64,000 nt of DNA from Pratylenchus scribneri. Its lineage: Eukaryota; Nematoda; Chromadorea; Rhabditida; Pratylenchidae. The stretch covers positions 372,001 to 436,000 of the forward strand of contig JAQSEB010000129.1 in assembly GCA_030063045.1 (NCBI GenBank), in the 5' to 3' direction. Position numbers and translations under genes: made by a program. Under the pieces are notes generated by a model. That model saw only the letters and a program-made list of their open reading frames with translations. It was not told the origin of the DNA and did no database searches. Positions within the stretch are counted from its first letter, which is position 1, and every line of letters starts with the position of its first letter. Positions 21,120-32,925 of the stretch are shown piece after piece.

Positions 21120-24100
21120 ATTTAAATAACACATTTTCCACTTCCTCGATAATTAATTTCTCGCCCATATTTGGCAAAAACATCATTGATAATGCATTCC
21201 AATTTCCCCAATGGGTTTAAAATTGTATAGGAATCGATCTTAGGTATATTGAAAAATAAACATAAAAGAAAATACTTACAAAATTAATGGCCATATTCTT
21301 TGAGCTGAATCCAATGAAATCGGTGTTAATTTCGCCATTGCGATCTTCAAATGTGAATTTGATTTTTCCGCTGACTTGAGGCAAATTAACTTGAAAATTT
21401 GGGCATTGATAAATCTAAAAATTGTATAAATTTAAAATAATTTGCAAATTTTTTTAGTAGGGAAGTTGCGAATTACCCTCTATTTTTGTCAAGATTCGAT
21501 GTGAAAAAACGAATTTTGAATTTGATCTGATCTTTTGAAAATCTTTATAATTGTATTTTTTCACATTTTTAGAAAATTTTTCATTGTTTTTTTAATTATT
21601 TTATATTTCAAGCATTAAATTTTTGACTAATTAGAATTTAGTCAAAGATATAATATTATTATAAAGTGTATTCATAATTAACGAATTAATTTCATAATTA
21701 AAAATACTCAAATGAATCACACATAAAATTAATTTACTTCTTGGAATAATCCAAATTCGCCCTCAAGCAACTCCCAAGGAGTTGAACTATCGCCAATGAT
21801 TGTCTTCATTAAATCCTCATTCAATTGTCGGAATTTCGCATACAAATTTAATGATTTCAACAATTTAAAGACATGGCTATCATCGAGGATTTTTTGACCA
21901 TCAAATTCTTTCTAAACATTTTAAAATTAATTATCTAAATAAAAAATAATATTCCCTTCTGCATGGATTTGTGAAACAACTAAAATTTTTAAATTATTAA
22001 AATAAAATAAAAAATAAATTTACTTCCAAAATGTCGACATCTTCTTTTGTCAAAATGAAACCAGGAACATTTGAGCTTAAGCCAACAACAAATTCCACAT
22101 TGTATTCTGCTGACTCTGTCTTTCCAAGTGGCCGATGTGTTCGAGTTTTGTCCAAATTGGACAAAAGATTGATTGTGGTGTGCTTGCATCCATTCAGCAA
22201 ATCAAAATCCTGTTATAAATAAAAATAATTGAATAGATTCCAGTGATAAATATTTCGTGATCAAATAAATTGAGAATATATTTTAAAATCAGGTTGAAAA
22301 TTCATTGATAATACAAATTAAAATTAAAAAATTATATTAAAATTTTTTACAATTTTTTTGTCTTAAATCTTTTAAAGAATTTCCCTAGAAAAACCATTGC
22401 TATGAAATACAATAATTCTATGTTTGGAACTATGGAGCTGCCCCAATTCCTACTACAATATGCATATGTAGTCATTAATCTAAATCTAAAATGTACGCTC
22501 TAAAAAAATATGGGGCAATTCAATAGTCAATAATTTCAAAAATAGGAATAATTAAATAAGGAAATTTATTTTTGATAAAATCAAAGAAGTTTCGCACCTA
22601 GAATCTTGTATGAAATTTAAATAATATAAAATATTTTTAATATGAAAATAACAAAATTCTAATATAATTTTTACATTGGTCCAATTAAATTCAGGGGCAA
22701 GGTTGTCATTATCTTTCACCAAAGCCGTTTCAAATTTTGCTTATCCATAAATAATTTCGGTGTTGAACGATTTGGCTTTGAGCACCATCACGCCATTTGT
22801 ATATTCCTCATTGCTAATTTGATGATAACCCATTTCATATCCAACCAATGAACTAAAATCAAATTTCTTCTCTTTCAGAATATTGCTAAGTTCCACATTT
22901 TTCCAAATTTCATAGGAAATTTTTTTCTGTAATTTTTTTAAATATATATTGAGAATTAAATTAATCATTTTAATTAAATAAACCAATATTTTGCCATCAT
23001 TGAAAATGGATTTCTCAAAGTTTAAATAGCCATATTTAAGATAATAAAATGCCGATTCGATTCCATTCAACATTGTGAAATTTAAGACAACCGGCGCAAT
23101 TTTTTCCCATTTAAAAATGATGTCGTCAATTTCAAACTGTAAAAAATTATTGAAATTATATATTTGTTGGTAATGATTAATGAATTTTTAAACTAGGAAA
23201 TCAATTTATAAAATTTGACGACCAAAAAAATGTCAAAAAATTGTCTATCCTTTTGATTTAGTTGTGCAAGTGCACAGTGCACACTAATACTATAATCAGC
23301 TAAGAAAAATAATATAAACACAATTTTTATTATTATTTTTTATATATTTTTTCATAAACTGGATTTCATTTAAAATAAATCAATCATATGATTTTATATA
23401 TTATTGATTTACTCTAATATTAGACAATTCATCGAAACTCAGAAAATAAATTTTTCAAAAATTGTTTAGAAATTGATAAAAAAAAATAAAATTTTAAAAA
23501 AGCACAGATTTTATTGTGAGTTTATAAAAAATTGATTTAAAATTCAATTTGACATGAAATTTAATAAAATTTTCATAAATTCCTCATAAATTATTTTTTT
23601 CCATAATTTTTCATCAATTTTTACGAATAAATTTTATTAAAATTACCGTTGGCCGGATATTGCATTCTTCTGCCGAGTAAACAGCTTTCATGGCCGAAAT
23701 TTTCAGATTTTTGGCATCTTCTGGTGGAATGCCATAAATTGGAACATTGAATTTGCTTGGCTCAATGATGGCCATATCAAAGGGAACAGTCCACAATGAG
23801 GCATTATGATTGAATTCAAAGAAGATTTTTTGTGCCGATGAAATATCCACATTCACAAGATCGTTTCTTTTTCCGAAGTTTGTATCTTTTTCCGGATCAT
23901 AAATTCGATTGCCATCCTCGAAAATATAAATATTTCGACTGCTTGTCAACACTTCCAGGCCAATTTCCGTCAGAATTATTTGGTGGAAAAATTCGCCTTT
24001 GTTTAATTGGATCCTCCTTAAAAGAAAATTTTGTTAAAATAAATTTTATAAAAGTGAGATAATTTGAAAATATGGTAGAATAAAAAATTAATTTGATAGA

Positions 24101-26023
24101 AATAGACACCGAATTAGCAATGGGATTAATTTATTTCCAAGAAAAGATTGGAGTATTTATTTGTCCATTACCACTATTAAGTATCTAAGTTTAGACATAT
24201 AAAAGAGCCAAAGACAATCTCAACTTTCTTTATCCTTAGAAAATTATTCGTGTAAAGTTTGTTGTCTCGGAATCTAACTCAGAAAAATTGTTCTTTATGC
24301 ATCATTAGTAAATAAACTTAAAAAATTTATTTCCAAAATTCTTTACCAAATTTATCCCAGTCTCCATACTTAATAAAATAAATGATGTTGATCTAATTTT
24401 TAACGGAATCTCTCTAATTTTTATAGAAACACATTAAAAAATATTTTTGATTTTAAAATGCTTACTTCTTTTTTCTGTAGGAGAATTCCATCGAATCGGT
24501 GATGATTAAACGTTTAGCACCGTTTTCATTTTCTACTTCAACTTTACGAACAATGCGGAATCCATGCCATTTTATGCCTCCATTATTATCATTTTTATTG
24601 CATTTTTCGGCCACATCATTTCCCGCAATATTTTTCAACTAAAATTTTAGTAAAATATATTTTTTTATTAATTTAAGATAAATTTATTTAATTAAATTTT
24701 TCCTTATTTTTAGACAAATATTTTAATAAAAGATTTATCCTTAAATGGATTTATAAAAAAATTTTTTTAATTAAAAATAATTATTATAAAAATTATAGAA
24801 TATTTATTTCGAAAATTTATCAAATTAAAATATAAATTTTGCAAATTTTTACCCACCTCTAATATTTCCCACAAATCCATTTTTGTGCTGCCTTCGAATG
24901 CACTGGCATAGCAAATATCAAAGCTAAAATTTCTAAAATAATTTCTAAAAATTTATTAATAATTACCCAGAATGGCAGGCAACATTTCCACTGAATGGGA
25001 ATCCAATGGTGATGGTCAATTTGCTTGGCGGCAGGGACGATGATGGATTTGTGGCCGAACATTTTTTGTGAAGTGGAAAACGAGGCACCGGGAATGGTCC
25101 AATTTGTTCGTTAGCGCTTTTGTTGTATCGATCATGATTTATGGGGCTATGAAATAAATATAAAATCATTAATTAATTTTTTAATTTGAAAAAAATGTCC
25201 AAAAATAATTAATTATTTTCGAAAAATTTGTTCGTTTTGGAATTGTCCAGTTTTGTGTGCATTTTTTTTTGTTTTTATTATTTATTGTGGATTTTTTGGA
25301 AAGGGAAATAAAATTAAAATCATAAAAATTTTTTGATGTCACTTAATTTATCAATGGAATTTACCCAAAATATGTTAGGCTTAAAAAGTGTTAACCAAAG
25401 TCCCAGTTATGGCCAAATTTTGTGGTCCAAAAAGGTTATTTTTCGACAAGGAAAATTTCCATTAAATTCCATGACTTTCTTTTGAAAAAAGTATGTCCAA
25501 AAAATTATTAAAAAATATTTTATAAATATTATGCAAAATTTTGTTTGATATATGAATAATCTTTGATTTATATAAATTACTCTTTATTTTTCTATTTTTA
25601 TGGGAAATGTTTTAAAAATACGAAAGAAATTAAATTAATTTTTCCACTTACAAAACATCTTTGCATATAATGAATATGCTTTTCCCATTCCGAATTTCCC
25701 TTTCACAATTCACTGCCCATTTTTGGCCTCTATGAATTGCTTGCAACATCTTTTTAAAAAGAATTGGATTAAATTAATTTATTATAACGAAATACCGCCT
25801 GTTGTTCTTGGCTCAATTGTTTGATTTCGTCCATTTCTGCTGAAATAACTCAAATTTAATTTCGGATAAATTAAATTAAAATTAATTCAATTTAATTTGT
25901 TAAAAATTATTAAAAATGTTTTAATATTTTTGATTCGTTACCAATGACATCCCCAATGGCCAAGATCGACATTTGGCCAGCAAATAGGGCCAAAAAGCCA
26001 AGAAGGAAAATGTTCAACGCCAT
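21120..26023 (-). CDS. unrecognised secreted-family gene A (model, possible internal stop)
   Basis: Starts with a clear signal peptide (MALNIFLLGFLALFAGQ, 26023) followed by exons at about 25797-25842, 25650-25750, 24967-25148, 24858-24930, 24466-24640, 23648-24018, 22986-23139, 22672-22929, 22023-22212, 21737-21912, 21279-21416 and 21120-21235. The product is a secreted protein of roughly 700 residues with scattered Cys and no family that was recognised. An in-frame TAA is met at about 22741 between NTEIIYG and a further open stretch (KFETALVKDN), and the last exon also closes with TAA after GKCVI. Either the gene ends earlier than modelled, an exon joint is missed, or the copy is damaged. 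It resembles the downstream gene B in the order of motifs. Confidence 0.45.
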
Positions 26024-26869
26024 GGGCGATGATCAGTCTCTGATGGAAAAAATTTTTAAAAAGTGTAAAAGAATTATAATAATTATTTTATAACCCAAAA
26101 TGGTAAAGTGGCAATAATTTGAAGAAATTTAAAATAATTATGCCGACTAAAATAATATAAAAATTTATTAATTAAAATGGAAGTAATGAAAAATAATAAA
26201 ATGTACAATTATGGGGAAATAATATTAAAATGAATGGCTTCGAAAGAGGGATGAATAATTTTTGCTTGTGGGAATGGCTGGCAAATGATGATTGGATGGA
26301 AATTGGAGAATTAGGTACCTCTGAAATAAATGATGATTAATTTATTTTAAAATTCACTCTTTAATGAAAAATGGATAAAATCGTACAATTCGTGGGAATT
26401 GAAAAAAAAATTAAAAAATGACATCATCCTTTTTTAAATAAAATGAAATCATTTTTTAATGAGAGAGAGATGAATGAATTTAAATTTTAATGTTGATAAG
26501 TAAAAACGCGATAATTGAATTGTTGAATTTTAGACGCCCCCGAAACGTTGGAATCCTCGTTCTCAAATCGGTTAGTCTTCATTTGGGCCGCCTTGCGCCA
26601 CCACATAGAAAAAAGAAGACAATTCAAACAACCAAATTCCTAACCCTATCTAGCCCAAACCAAACCCTAAACCCATGCAAGCCCTAACCTAGCCCTAGAC
26701 CTAGCCTTACCCTAGTTGCAGCATTGACGGCGCAAATGTGGCATCGCAAAAGAGAAATCACGTTCAAATCATATTTCATCATTTATGCATAAAAATACAC
26801 AAAATTTTCTCTCCAAATTTCTCGTAAAAAAATTGACCACCCGAACATTCCTCTGATCGTTTTAGACTG

Positions 26870-27295
26870 TGTGAGGCATTACTGCCTTAATCATTTCCCA
26901 ATTTAGCCTAATCCATAAAATCATCCAAAGTCCAAAGCCATACTCTTCATTCTATTCCCATCCATTCTCATCCACTTAATCATCTTCCCCCAAGACATGT
27001 TCCCAGCCATTATCCGTCATTCCATTTCCCCTTTCACCTTATTCTCGCCCCGCCTTATTTGTCCCATATTTAACATTGATGATTTCACCATTTTATCGGA
27101 GTTGGAAGATGGAACAATAAACGGATGAATCTCTTCTTCTGGCCAGGGGAAGGGGAAAAGGGAATAGGGAAAATCAACAACTTCATCGACCGAGAGTCTT
27201 TATCCAAGTCCCAATTCCCCCAATCATCCCAGCACCCTTCCACTCCCAAAATGAGGGGCCTCAGCACTCGCTGAGGGCGCCCGACCCTCATTACT
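26870..27295 (+). repeat. 5' LTR of the gag-only element
   Basis: A 426-bp LTR starting TGTGAGGCATTACTG and ending CCCTCATTACT. By eye it is identical to 31393-31818. Confidence 0.9.
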
Positions 27296-27310
27296 GGTAG
27301 CACCGAATGG
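27295..27310 (+). other. candidate primer binding site
   Basis: TGGTAGCACCGAATGG starts at the last base of the 5' LTR and begins with TGG as expected for pairing to a tRNA CCA end. The tRNA was not identified. Confidence 0.5.
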
Positions 27311-27489
27311 TTTGGCCAAATGGCCACTTTCCATCGAACCTCAGGTGCACACTCTCATCACCGAATGGGGTTTTGTCAAAACAAAACCGAAAATTCGTTC
27401 CATCGCGCCTTTCCTTTCCATTTCGGGCTTTTTCACTGTACATTTTTGCACCTTTTTCTTTTGCCATTTACTTTTGCTCACCCACAAGT

Positions 27490-28050
27490 CCCTTTCGCGC
27501 CCTTTCATTGCCCCATTTTCAATACGCGCTTTTTCACCGTGCCCTTTTCAAATTGCGCCCACACATTCGCGCCCTTTTTACATTTCGTCCATACATTTTT
27601 GCGCCCTTTCATTGCGCCTCACACATTTTGCGCCTTATTCACACTGCGCTCACATATTTGCGCCATTTCACATTGGTGCCACACACTATAGCGCCTTTTT
27701 CTTTGCGCCTTCAAATTTTTGCGCCCAACACTCGGCTGGCCAGCCCATATTCTTCACATTCATTGGCGCACATTACTTCACTCAGCATGCACACTTTCTT
27801 GGCGCATTCACTCATTCATTCAGCATGCTTTTACTTTGGCGCATTCTTTCATTTTGCATGCATTTTCATTTGGCGCATTCACTCATTTGCATGCAAATTC
27901 TCTGGCGCATTTTCTAGCATGCACACATTCTTTTGGCGCAAATCTTTAGCATGCACATTTCTTGGCGCACTTATTCACTTCAAGCATGCATTCTTCGGGC
28001 AATTCTTCATGGCGCATTCACAATTCAGGGCACACTTCGGGCAATCTCTT
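27490..28050 (+). repeat. GCGCC / GGCGCA-GCATGC leader array
   Basis: A degenerate array in the retrotransposon leader. The first half repeats GCGCC every 20-35 bp between CATTT/CACAC blocks. The second half alternates GGCGCA with GCATGC about every 35-45 bp. All three forward frames are largely free of stops here (to 28074, 27917 and 27691), which looks compositional rather than coding. Confidence 0.7.
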
Positions 28051-29554
28051 CACAGCGCAATCAATTGGCAATAATTCAGGGCACAAATCAACCAACAATG
28101 GGCAAAGCAATTAAAATGAATAAATTTGGCTATCCAAATTTAATTCAAATGGCAAGCGCGCATAAATTTAATTACTCTTCGCATATTCATTAAATAAAAT
28201 GGCAAAATTCTTAAAATATGAAGTAATTTGGCTCTCCAAATTAAGTTCAAAATGGGCAAATACACAAAATTTGAATCATTTTTCACACTTTACCAAATAA
28301 AATGGTCAAATTCATAAAAAATGAATTAATTTGGCTTTCCAAATTATTCTTATGAACCATTTAAAACATTCTTCAAACAAAACTAAGAAAATTTTGCAAA
28401 AGGCAAAATAATCTTTCACAATAATTACACATCGCACAACTTATTACCAAATCATTCAGGCACTCATTTTCAAACCGAATTATCTTTCGCTTTTTGGCAG
28501 AATCCGCGCAATTTCACACAACATAAAAGGCATTTTGCATTGCAAAATACTTTTCATCAAATCAAAAAATTAACCTTTTTCTCAAAAAGGCTTAAATTTC
28601 ACCCAACTTTCTGCTCAGTAGTCCCAAATTGCAAATTGAAAAAAATTTTGGCTACCGTAATCATTCTCATTTTCCCTTCCCACAATATTCACTTTACATT
28701 TCATTCCCATCCTAAAGGGAAAGGTCCAAATTACACTCTCATCAATCAAGCCTTTGCCTTTTCCGCCATTCAGAGCTTTCTCACTGCTGATTCCGCGACA
28801 GCAACTCCAATTCCATCATACTCCTTCTAAGAAATTCCCAACTTTTTCCCAGGAAGGATTAAAACATTTCCGTTTCTAATGCATTTCAATTACAACTCTA
28901 ACATTTTCCCACCATTTTATGGAGCAATTCATAAACATTTCCGCCATTCAACCATTCTGGGAATAAGGCAAATCTTGACTGACAATCGGAAGTCAATCAA
29001 CGCGAAGAATCATTCATTTTCCAACATTTTACTCATAAACATTCAACCATTTAGACTTTGTGATTAAAATGACATTCATTTTCGATTTTGCATTTTCAAT
29101 CATATTTTCCTCGCGATTAACTTACATTTTTCAGCCAAAACAAACAAATTTGAATTCAACAACAATCCAAAAAGCCGAATCATCAAAGCATATCGAGGAA
29201 CAGGTTCAAAACAAAATCCCTAAAGGAATTTTCAATACAAAATTTAAATGATTTTGAACCAAATGCCAAAAACATTTCGCAAATTCCACAATCCACATTA
29301 ACATTTCGATTTTGCAGAGATAGAAAAGCAGCACACGGATTTGATCAGTGGTCGGCAATCAGAACCGGGCTGGCATTTGGAGGACCAAAGACGGCTATTT
29401 GGTGACACTGCTGATCGCCTTTGTTCCATTGTGCAGCTTTTTGTGGACATCAAAGGGAGAGGCTGGTTTACTCATAAATTCCCCAAAAATTCATACCAAA
29501 CTGAAGTTTGACCGAGTCAAATAAACAGTCAATTTTAACCCAAAATTTTTTAAA

Positions 29555-30508
29555 ATGAATTCGATAACAGCACTAACCCCATTCTCAATCAATTCAAACC
29601 AGACATTCTCTTCATGGGCAGGAAAATTCAACGACTTCGTACAAGCTTTCGGCAGCAAATGGACGGAAGCAGAGAAAATTGGCAGATTGAAACTCTACCT
29701 GGAGGGCACTGCGCGAAACCATCTTGAAGAGCTGGAACCGGACAAAAAGGACACACTTCAAAACGCAATGACAAATTTGGCAAAAATCATCGATTCTCCA
29801 TTCAAAAGGGATGCCGCAAGGACAGCGCTGTCGGCTTGCAAGCAACAACCAGGCGAAACAATCACGCAATTCCTCGACAGACTGATTCCTTTGGCCGAAG
29901 CAGCTTACTCCATGCACAACTCAACAGACAGAAAGGAGCGATTGTGCGAAACGTTTTTGGATCGGATCAACCCTGAAATATCATTTTTGGTGAAATTGTC
30001 TGGATCCCATAGGGATTTTGAAACAGCACGCAACAAAGCGATCGAAGTGGAAACCATGCTTGCCCTCAAACAAAAGGATCGACAACTTTGGGCATTGAAT
30101 GACAATAATCTAAGCAATGACTTCCAGCAACAGCAAAACAATTCGCAAAATGAATTCGATCCTTTCCTTTCCAACAATCAAACCCAATACAATTCCGATT
30201 GGCCAAGCTCCAATCGAAACGCCTTTTCTCAAAATTTTCAAACAAATAATTCAAACTTAAATCCATCACAGGAATTCAACGATGAGGATTTTTGCGCACA
30301 CTGCGGCCGAGGATCATTCAACAACAACAATTCCAGCACTGGAGAAAACTCCGGACAAAGCAATGACAACCAAATTTCGCAAAATCAAGAATGTGATTTT
30401 GACGTTCAAAATGGACATTCATTAAGCCCAATGGACATGCAGCAAATTGCTGACTTGGTTGTTCAGCAAATCAAGGCAGAATGGCAAATCCCTCACAATC
30501 GCAAATGA
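29555..30508 (+). CDS. retrotransposon Gag, 317 aa
   Basis: Residues 1-180 have the helical capsid pattern of Ty3/gypsy-type Gag: an FSSWAGKFNDFV start, an EKIGRLKLYLEGTARNHLEEL segment near 41-61, and ETITQFLDRLIPLAEAAY near 107-124. The C-terminal third is Gln/Asn/Ser-rich. Where a zinc knuckle is expected there is only CAHCGRG without the following His and Cys, so a complete CCHC is missing. The gene stands alone between the LTRs. The ATG follows an A/T-rich run at the end of a 2.2-kb leader. It would package element RNA into particles that depend on Pol supplied elsewhere. Confidence 0.85.
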   Translation: MNSITALTPFSINSNQTFSSWAGKFNDFVQAFGSKWTEAEKIGRLKLYLEGTARNHLEELEPDKKDTLQNAMTNLAKIIDSPFKRDAARTALSACKQQPGETITQFLDRLIPLAEAAYSMHNSTDRKERLCETFLDRINPEISFLVKLSGSHRDFETARNKAIEVETMLALKQKDRQLWALNDNNLSNDFQQQQNNSQNEFDPFLSNNQTQYNSDWPSSNRNAFSQNFQTNNSNLNPSQEFNDEDFCAHCGRGSFNNNNSSTGENSGQSNDNQISQNQECDFDVQNGHSLSPMDMQQIADLVVQQIKAEWQIPHNRK

Positions 30509-31383
30509 TGCACATCCATGACAATTCAAGGGCACCCAACTCAACATTTTGCGTTTCTCCAACCGCCGTTAGGTGGCGCCATTTCAAAAATTGTTTTTTT
30601 TCAGATCAACATCCAAAAATAAAATTTGCTCTCCAACAATCAATTCAATGGCTGATCATCCTCATTTCTGGCAGCAACCCATGCATCACCGCGAGTTTAA
30701 CCGTTTTTTTTTAAAAACCCATCCCTTTAACGAATATTAATTTTCTCAATTTCAAGCATCAATGGTGGCACAAATCAGTGGGTCGATGTGGATGTCAACA
30801 AACAATGTGGCAATGTGCTCAAAGAAATGGCCAAAATGATGGACAACAAAAAAAAACAATCAATTGACATTCAATTGCATTTTATTTGACTATTTGTTCA
30901 CATTTTTCTTTCTTTGTAATTTTCTTTTGTATTCACTATTGACCATTCTTTTTCAAAATATTTTTTGTTCATCCATTTCATCTCTTCTCTTTCACAAACA
31001 ATAGCTAAGGACTTTGGAAAACTCATTTCGGACAATTAGGAAACTCAAAAAAAAACACTTCCACTTACCAGAAAACGGTTCCGCAACACAAAATTACTTT
31101 TAAACAAAATTTTTTTTCGATTTCATTTTACAATTGGGCCAAAATAATTTGTTTCAAGTACCCCCTAATCTTCCTTAGCGGACAGGAAGTAAACAGCATC
31201 AATCGCCAGAAGGCAAAATGCCAAGGCAAATTAATTTGGGGCCTTTACTACTGAGCCTGTCGGGGGAAGCCTAAGGGGCCTTCAAAATTCAAAAATCAAT
31301 TTTGGTCCAAATTGTTCAAAACAATTAGGCAAAAAAAATCAACCCAAAAATAATTTTGTGACCGAGGGACCGGTCTTCGCGTC

Positions 31384-31392
31384 GGTGGGAGG
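31384..31392 (+). other. polypurine tract of the gag-only element
   Basis: GGTGGGAGG lies directly before the 3' LTR, where plus-strand priming would occur. Confidence 0.5.
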
Positions 31393-31818
31393 TGTGAGGC
31401 ATTACTGCCTTAATCATTTCCCAATTTAGCCTAATCCATAAAATCATCCAAAGTCCAAAGCCATACTCTTCATTCTATTCCCATCCATTCTCATCCACTT
31501 AATCATCTTCCCCCAAGACATGTTCCCAGCCATTATCCGTCATTCCATTTCCCCTTTCACCTTATTCTCGCCCCGCCTTATTTGTCCCATATTTAACATT
31601 GATGATTTCACCATTTTATCGGAGTTGGAAGATGGAACAATAAACGGATGAATCTCTTCTTCTGGCCAGGGGAAGGGGAAAAGGGAATAGGGAAAATCAA
31701 CAACTTCATCGACCGAGAGTCTTTATCCAAGTCCCAATTCCCCCAATCATCCCAGCACCCTTCCACTCCCAAAATGAGGGGCCTCAGCACTCGCTGAGGG
31801 CGCCCGACCCTCATTACT
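31393..31818 (+). repeat. 3' LTR of the gag-only element
   Basis: 426 bp, by eye identical to 26870-27295. It is followed by the ACTG target duplication. Confidence 0.9.
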
Positions 31819-31997
31819 ACTGCATTAAAAGAAAGAACAACCTTTATTGACCGAGTAGAAGGCAAAATTTCATATTTTTATCGGAGATCATGAATCGCCT
31901 TGGAGGCATTTTAATATCGAAATTTTTTTTTGGGGGGGGGGGTAATAGTATTAAATTTAATTTGTAAATTTTTTGACTTTTAGAATTCAGTGATAAT

Positions 31998-32286
31998 TAG
32001 AGAGCGGATTTTTAGGTCGCAAAAATCGCAAAATAGGTGCTTATTTAGGTTTTTTCGGGAAATTTACCAAAAATAGGTCGAAAAACCCCAAAATAGGTAA
32101 TTTTTCGATTTTTATTGCATTTTTGACATGAAATTTTCCCTCAAAAAAGTGCCAAAATAGGTAAAATAGGTCAAAAAAATTTTGTCAAAAACATGAAATA
32201 AATGTATAAAAACTTCATTTATGTGCTTTTCTCATCAAATCTGATGCAAACAAAAAATAGGTCAAAACCTAAAAATCCGCTCCCTA
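31998..32286. mobile_element. hAT-like MITE, TAGRGAGCGGATTTTTAGGT ends
   Basis: 289 bp with near-perfect inverted ends (TAGAGAGCGGATTTTTAGGT / inverse of TAGGGAGCGGATTTTTAGGT) and the 8-bp duplication GTGATAAT (31990-31997, 32287-32294). The inside repeats AAATAGGT words and is non-coding. Confidence 0.85.
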
Positions 32287-32294
32287 GTGATAAT

Positions 32295-32910
32295 TATTAT
32301 ATCCGCTTCTATTTAATTTTTATAATATTACGAATCCAATTTGGTCAAAAATTTATTTTTTTTTCAATATATATAATTTAATTAATATAAAATTTTTTTC
32401 TGGCTTAATAAAAAAATTTCGAATAAAATTTTGTAAGTAATTATTTTAAAAAGGAAAATAATGGCTGAAAAATGAAAATTTTTATATTGTTTTTATCTAA
32501 AAAAATTTTCCAAGGTTATAAAGGAAATTAATTGGAACTCTTTCTTTATTTAAAACCAACTCTGATAAATGAAAAATGATAACTGATAATGCTGGGCCTT
32601 ATATTAACTCATGCCATCGATTTTTAAATATATGTCGTTTCAAATATTTGTTTGGCCATTCTCGTGAGAAGTGTTCTTCATTTTTTCCAAAATTTTCAAT
32701 CATAATCTGATAAATTAATTTATACACTCTGAATGTGAATTAACTATATTTTCCCTTGAATTTTTTTAACTTTTTGTCTCTTTATTATTTTTATTATTAA
32801 TTAATATATAAAAATTTATAATAATTTTTATTATTATGATTAAAATTTAGCTCGAATTTTTTTTAATTTAAAAAATTTTATAACCATCAAAAAATCCATA
32901 ATTTATATGA
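32295..32910. other. AT-rich intergenic DNA
   Basis: About 0.6 kb of AT-rich sequence before the glucuronosyltransferase. No exon or repeat was recognised. The promoter of that gene presumably lies here. Confidence 0.4.
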
Positions 32911-32924
32911 CTTTCAAATTTCAG
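32911..32924 (+). promoter_or_regulatory. possible trans-splice acceptor
   Basis: CTTTCAAATTTCAG ends one base before the ATG at 32926, with no upstream exon needed. This is where a spliced-leader acceptor would lie in a nematode. Confidence 0.45.
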
Positions 32925-32925
32925 A

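Larger units (their letters stand above)
26870..31818 (+). mobile_element. gag-only LTR retrotransposon
   Basis: A 4949-bp element with two 426-bp LTRs that read as identical, flanked by ACTG (26866-26869, 31819-31822). It carries a gag gene but no protease, reverse transcriptase or integrase. The interval after gag (30509-31392) and the long leader (27296-29554) hold no pol remnant. Identical LTRs imply a very recent insertion, which must have used enzymes from another element. The architecture resembles the non-autonomous class known as TR-GAG. Confidence 0.88.

Noticed and set aside
27307..28074. 255-codon frame (and two overlapping frames) in the gag-only element leader
   Set aside because: Three forward frames are open at once over the same repeats and the translations are low-complexity Phe/Ala/His-rich, so compositional.
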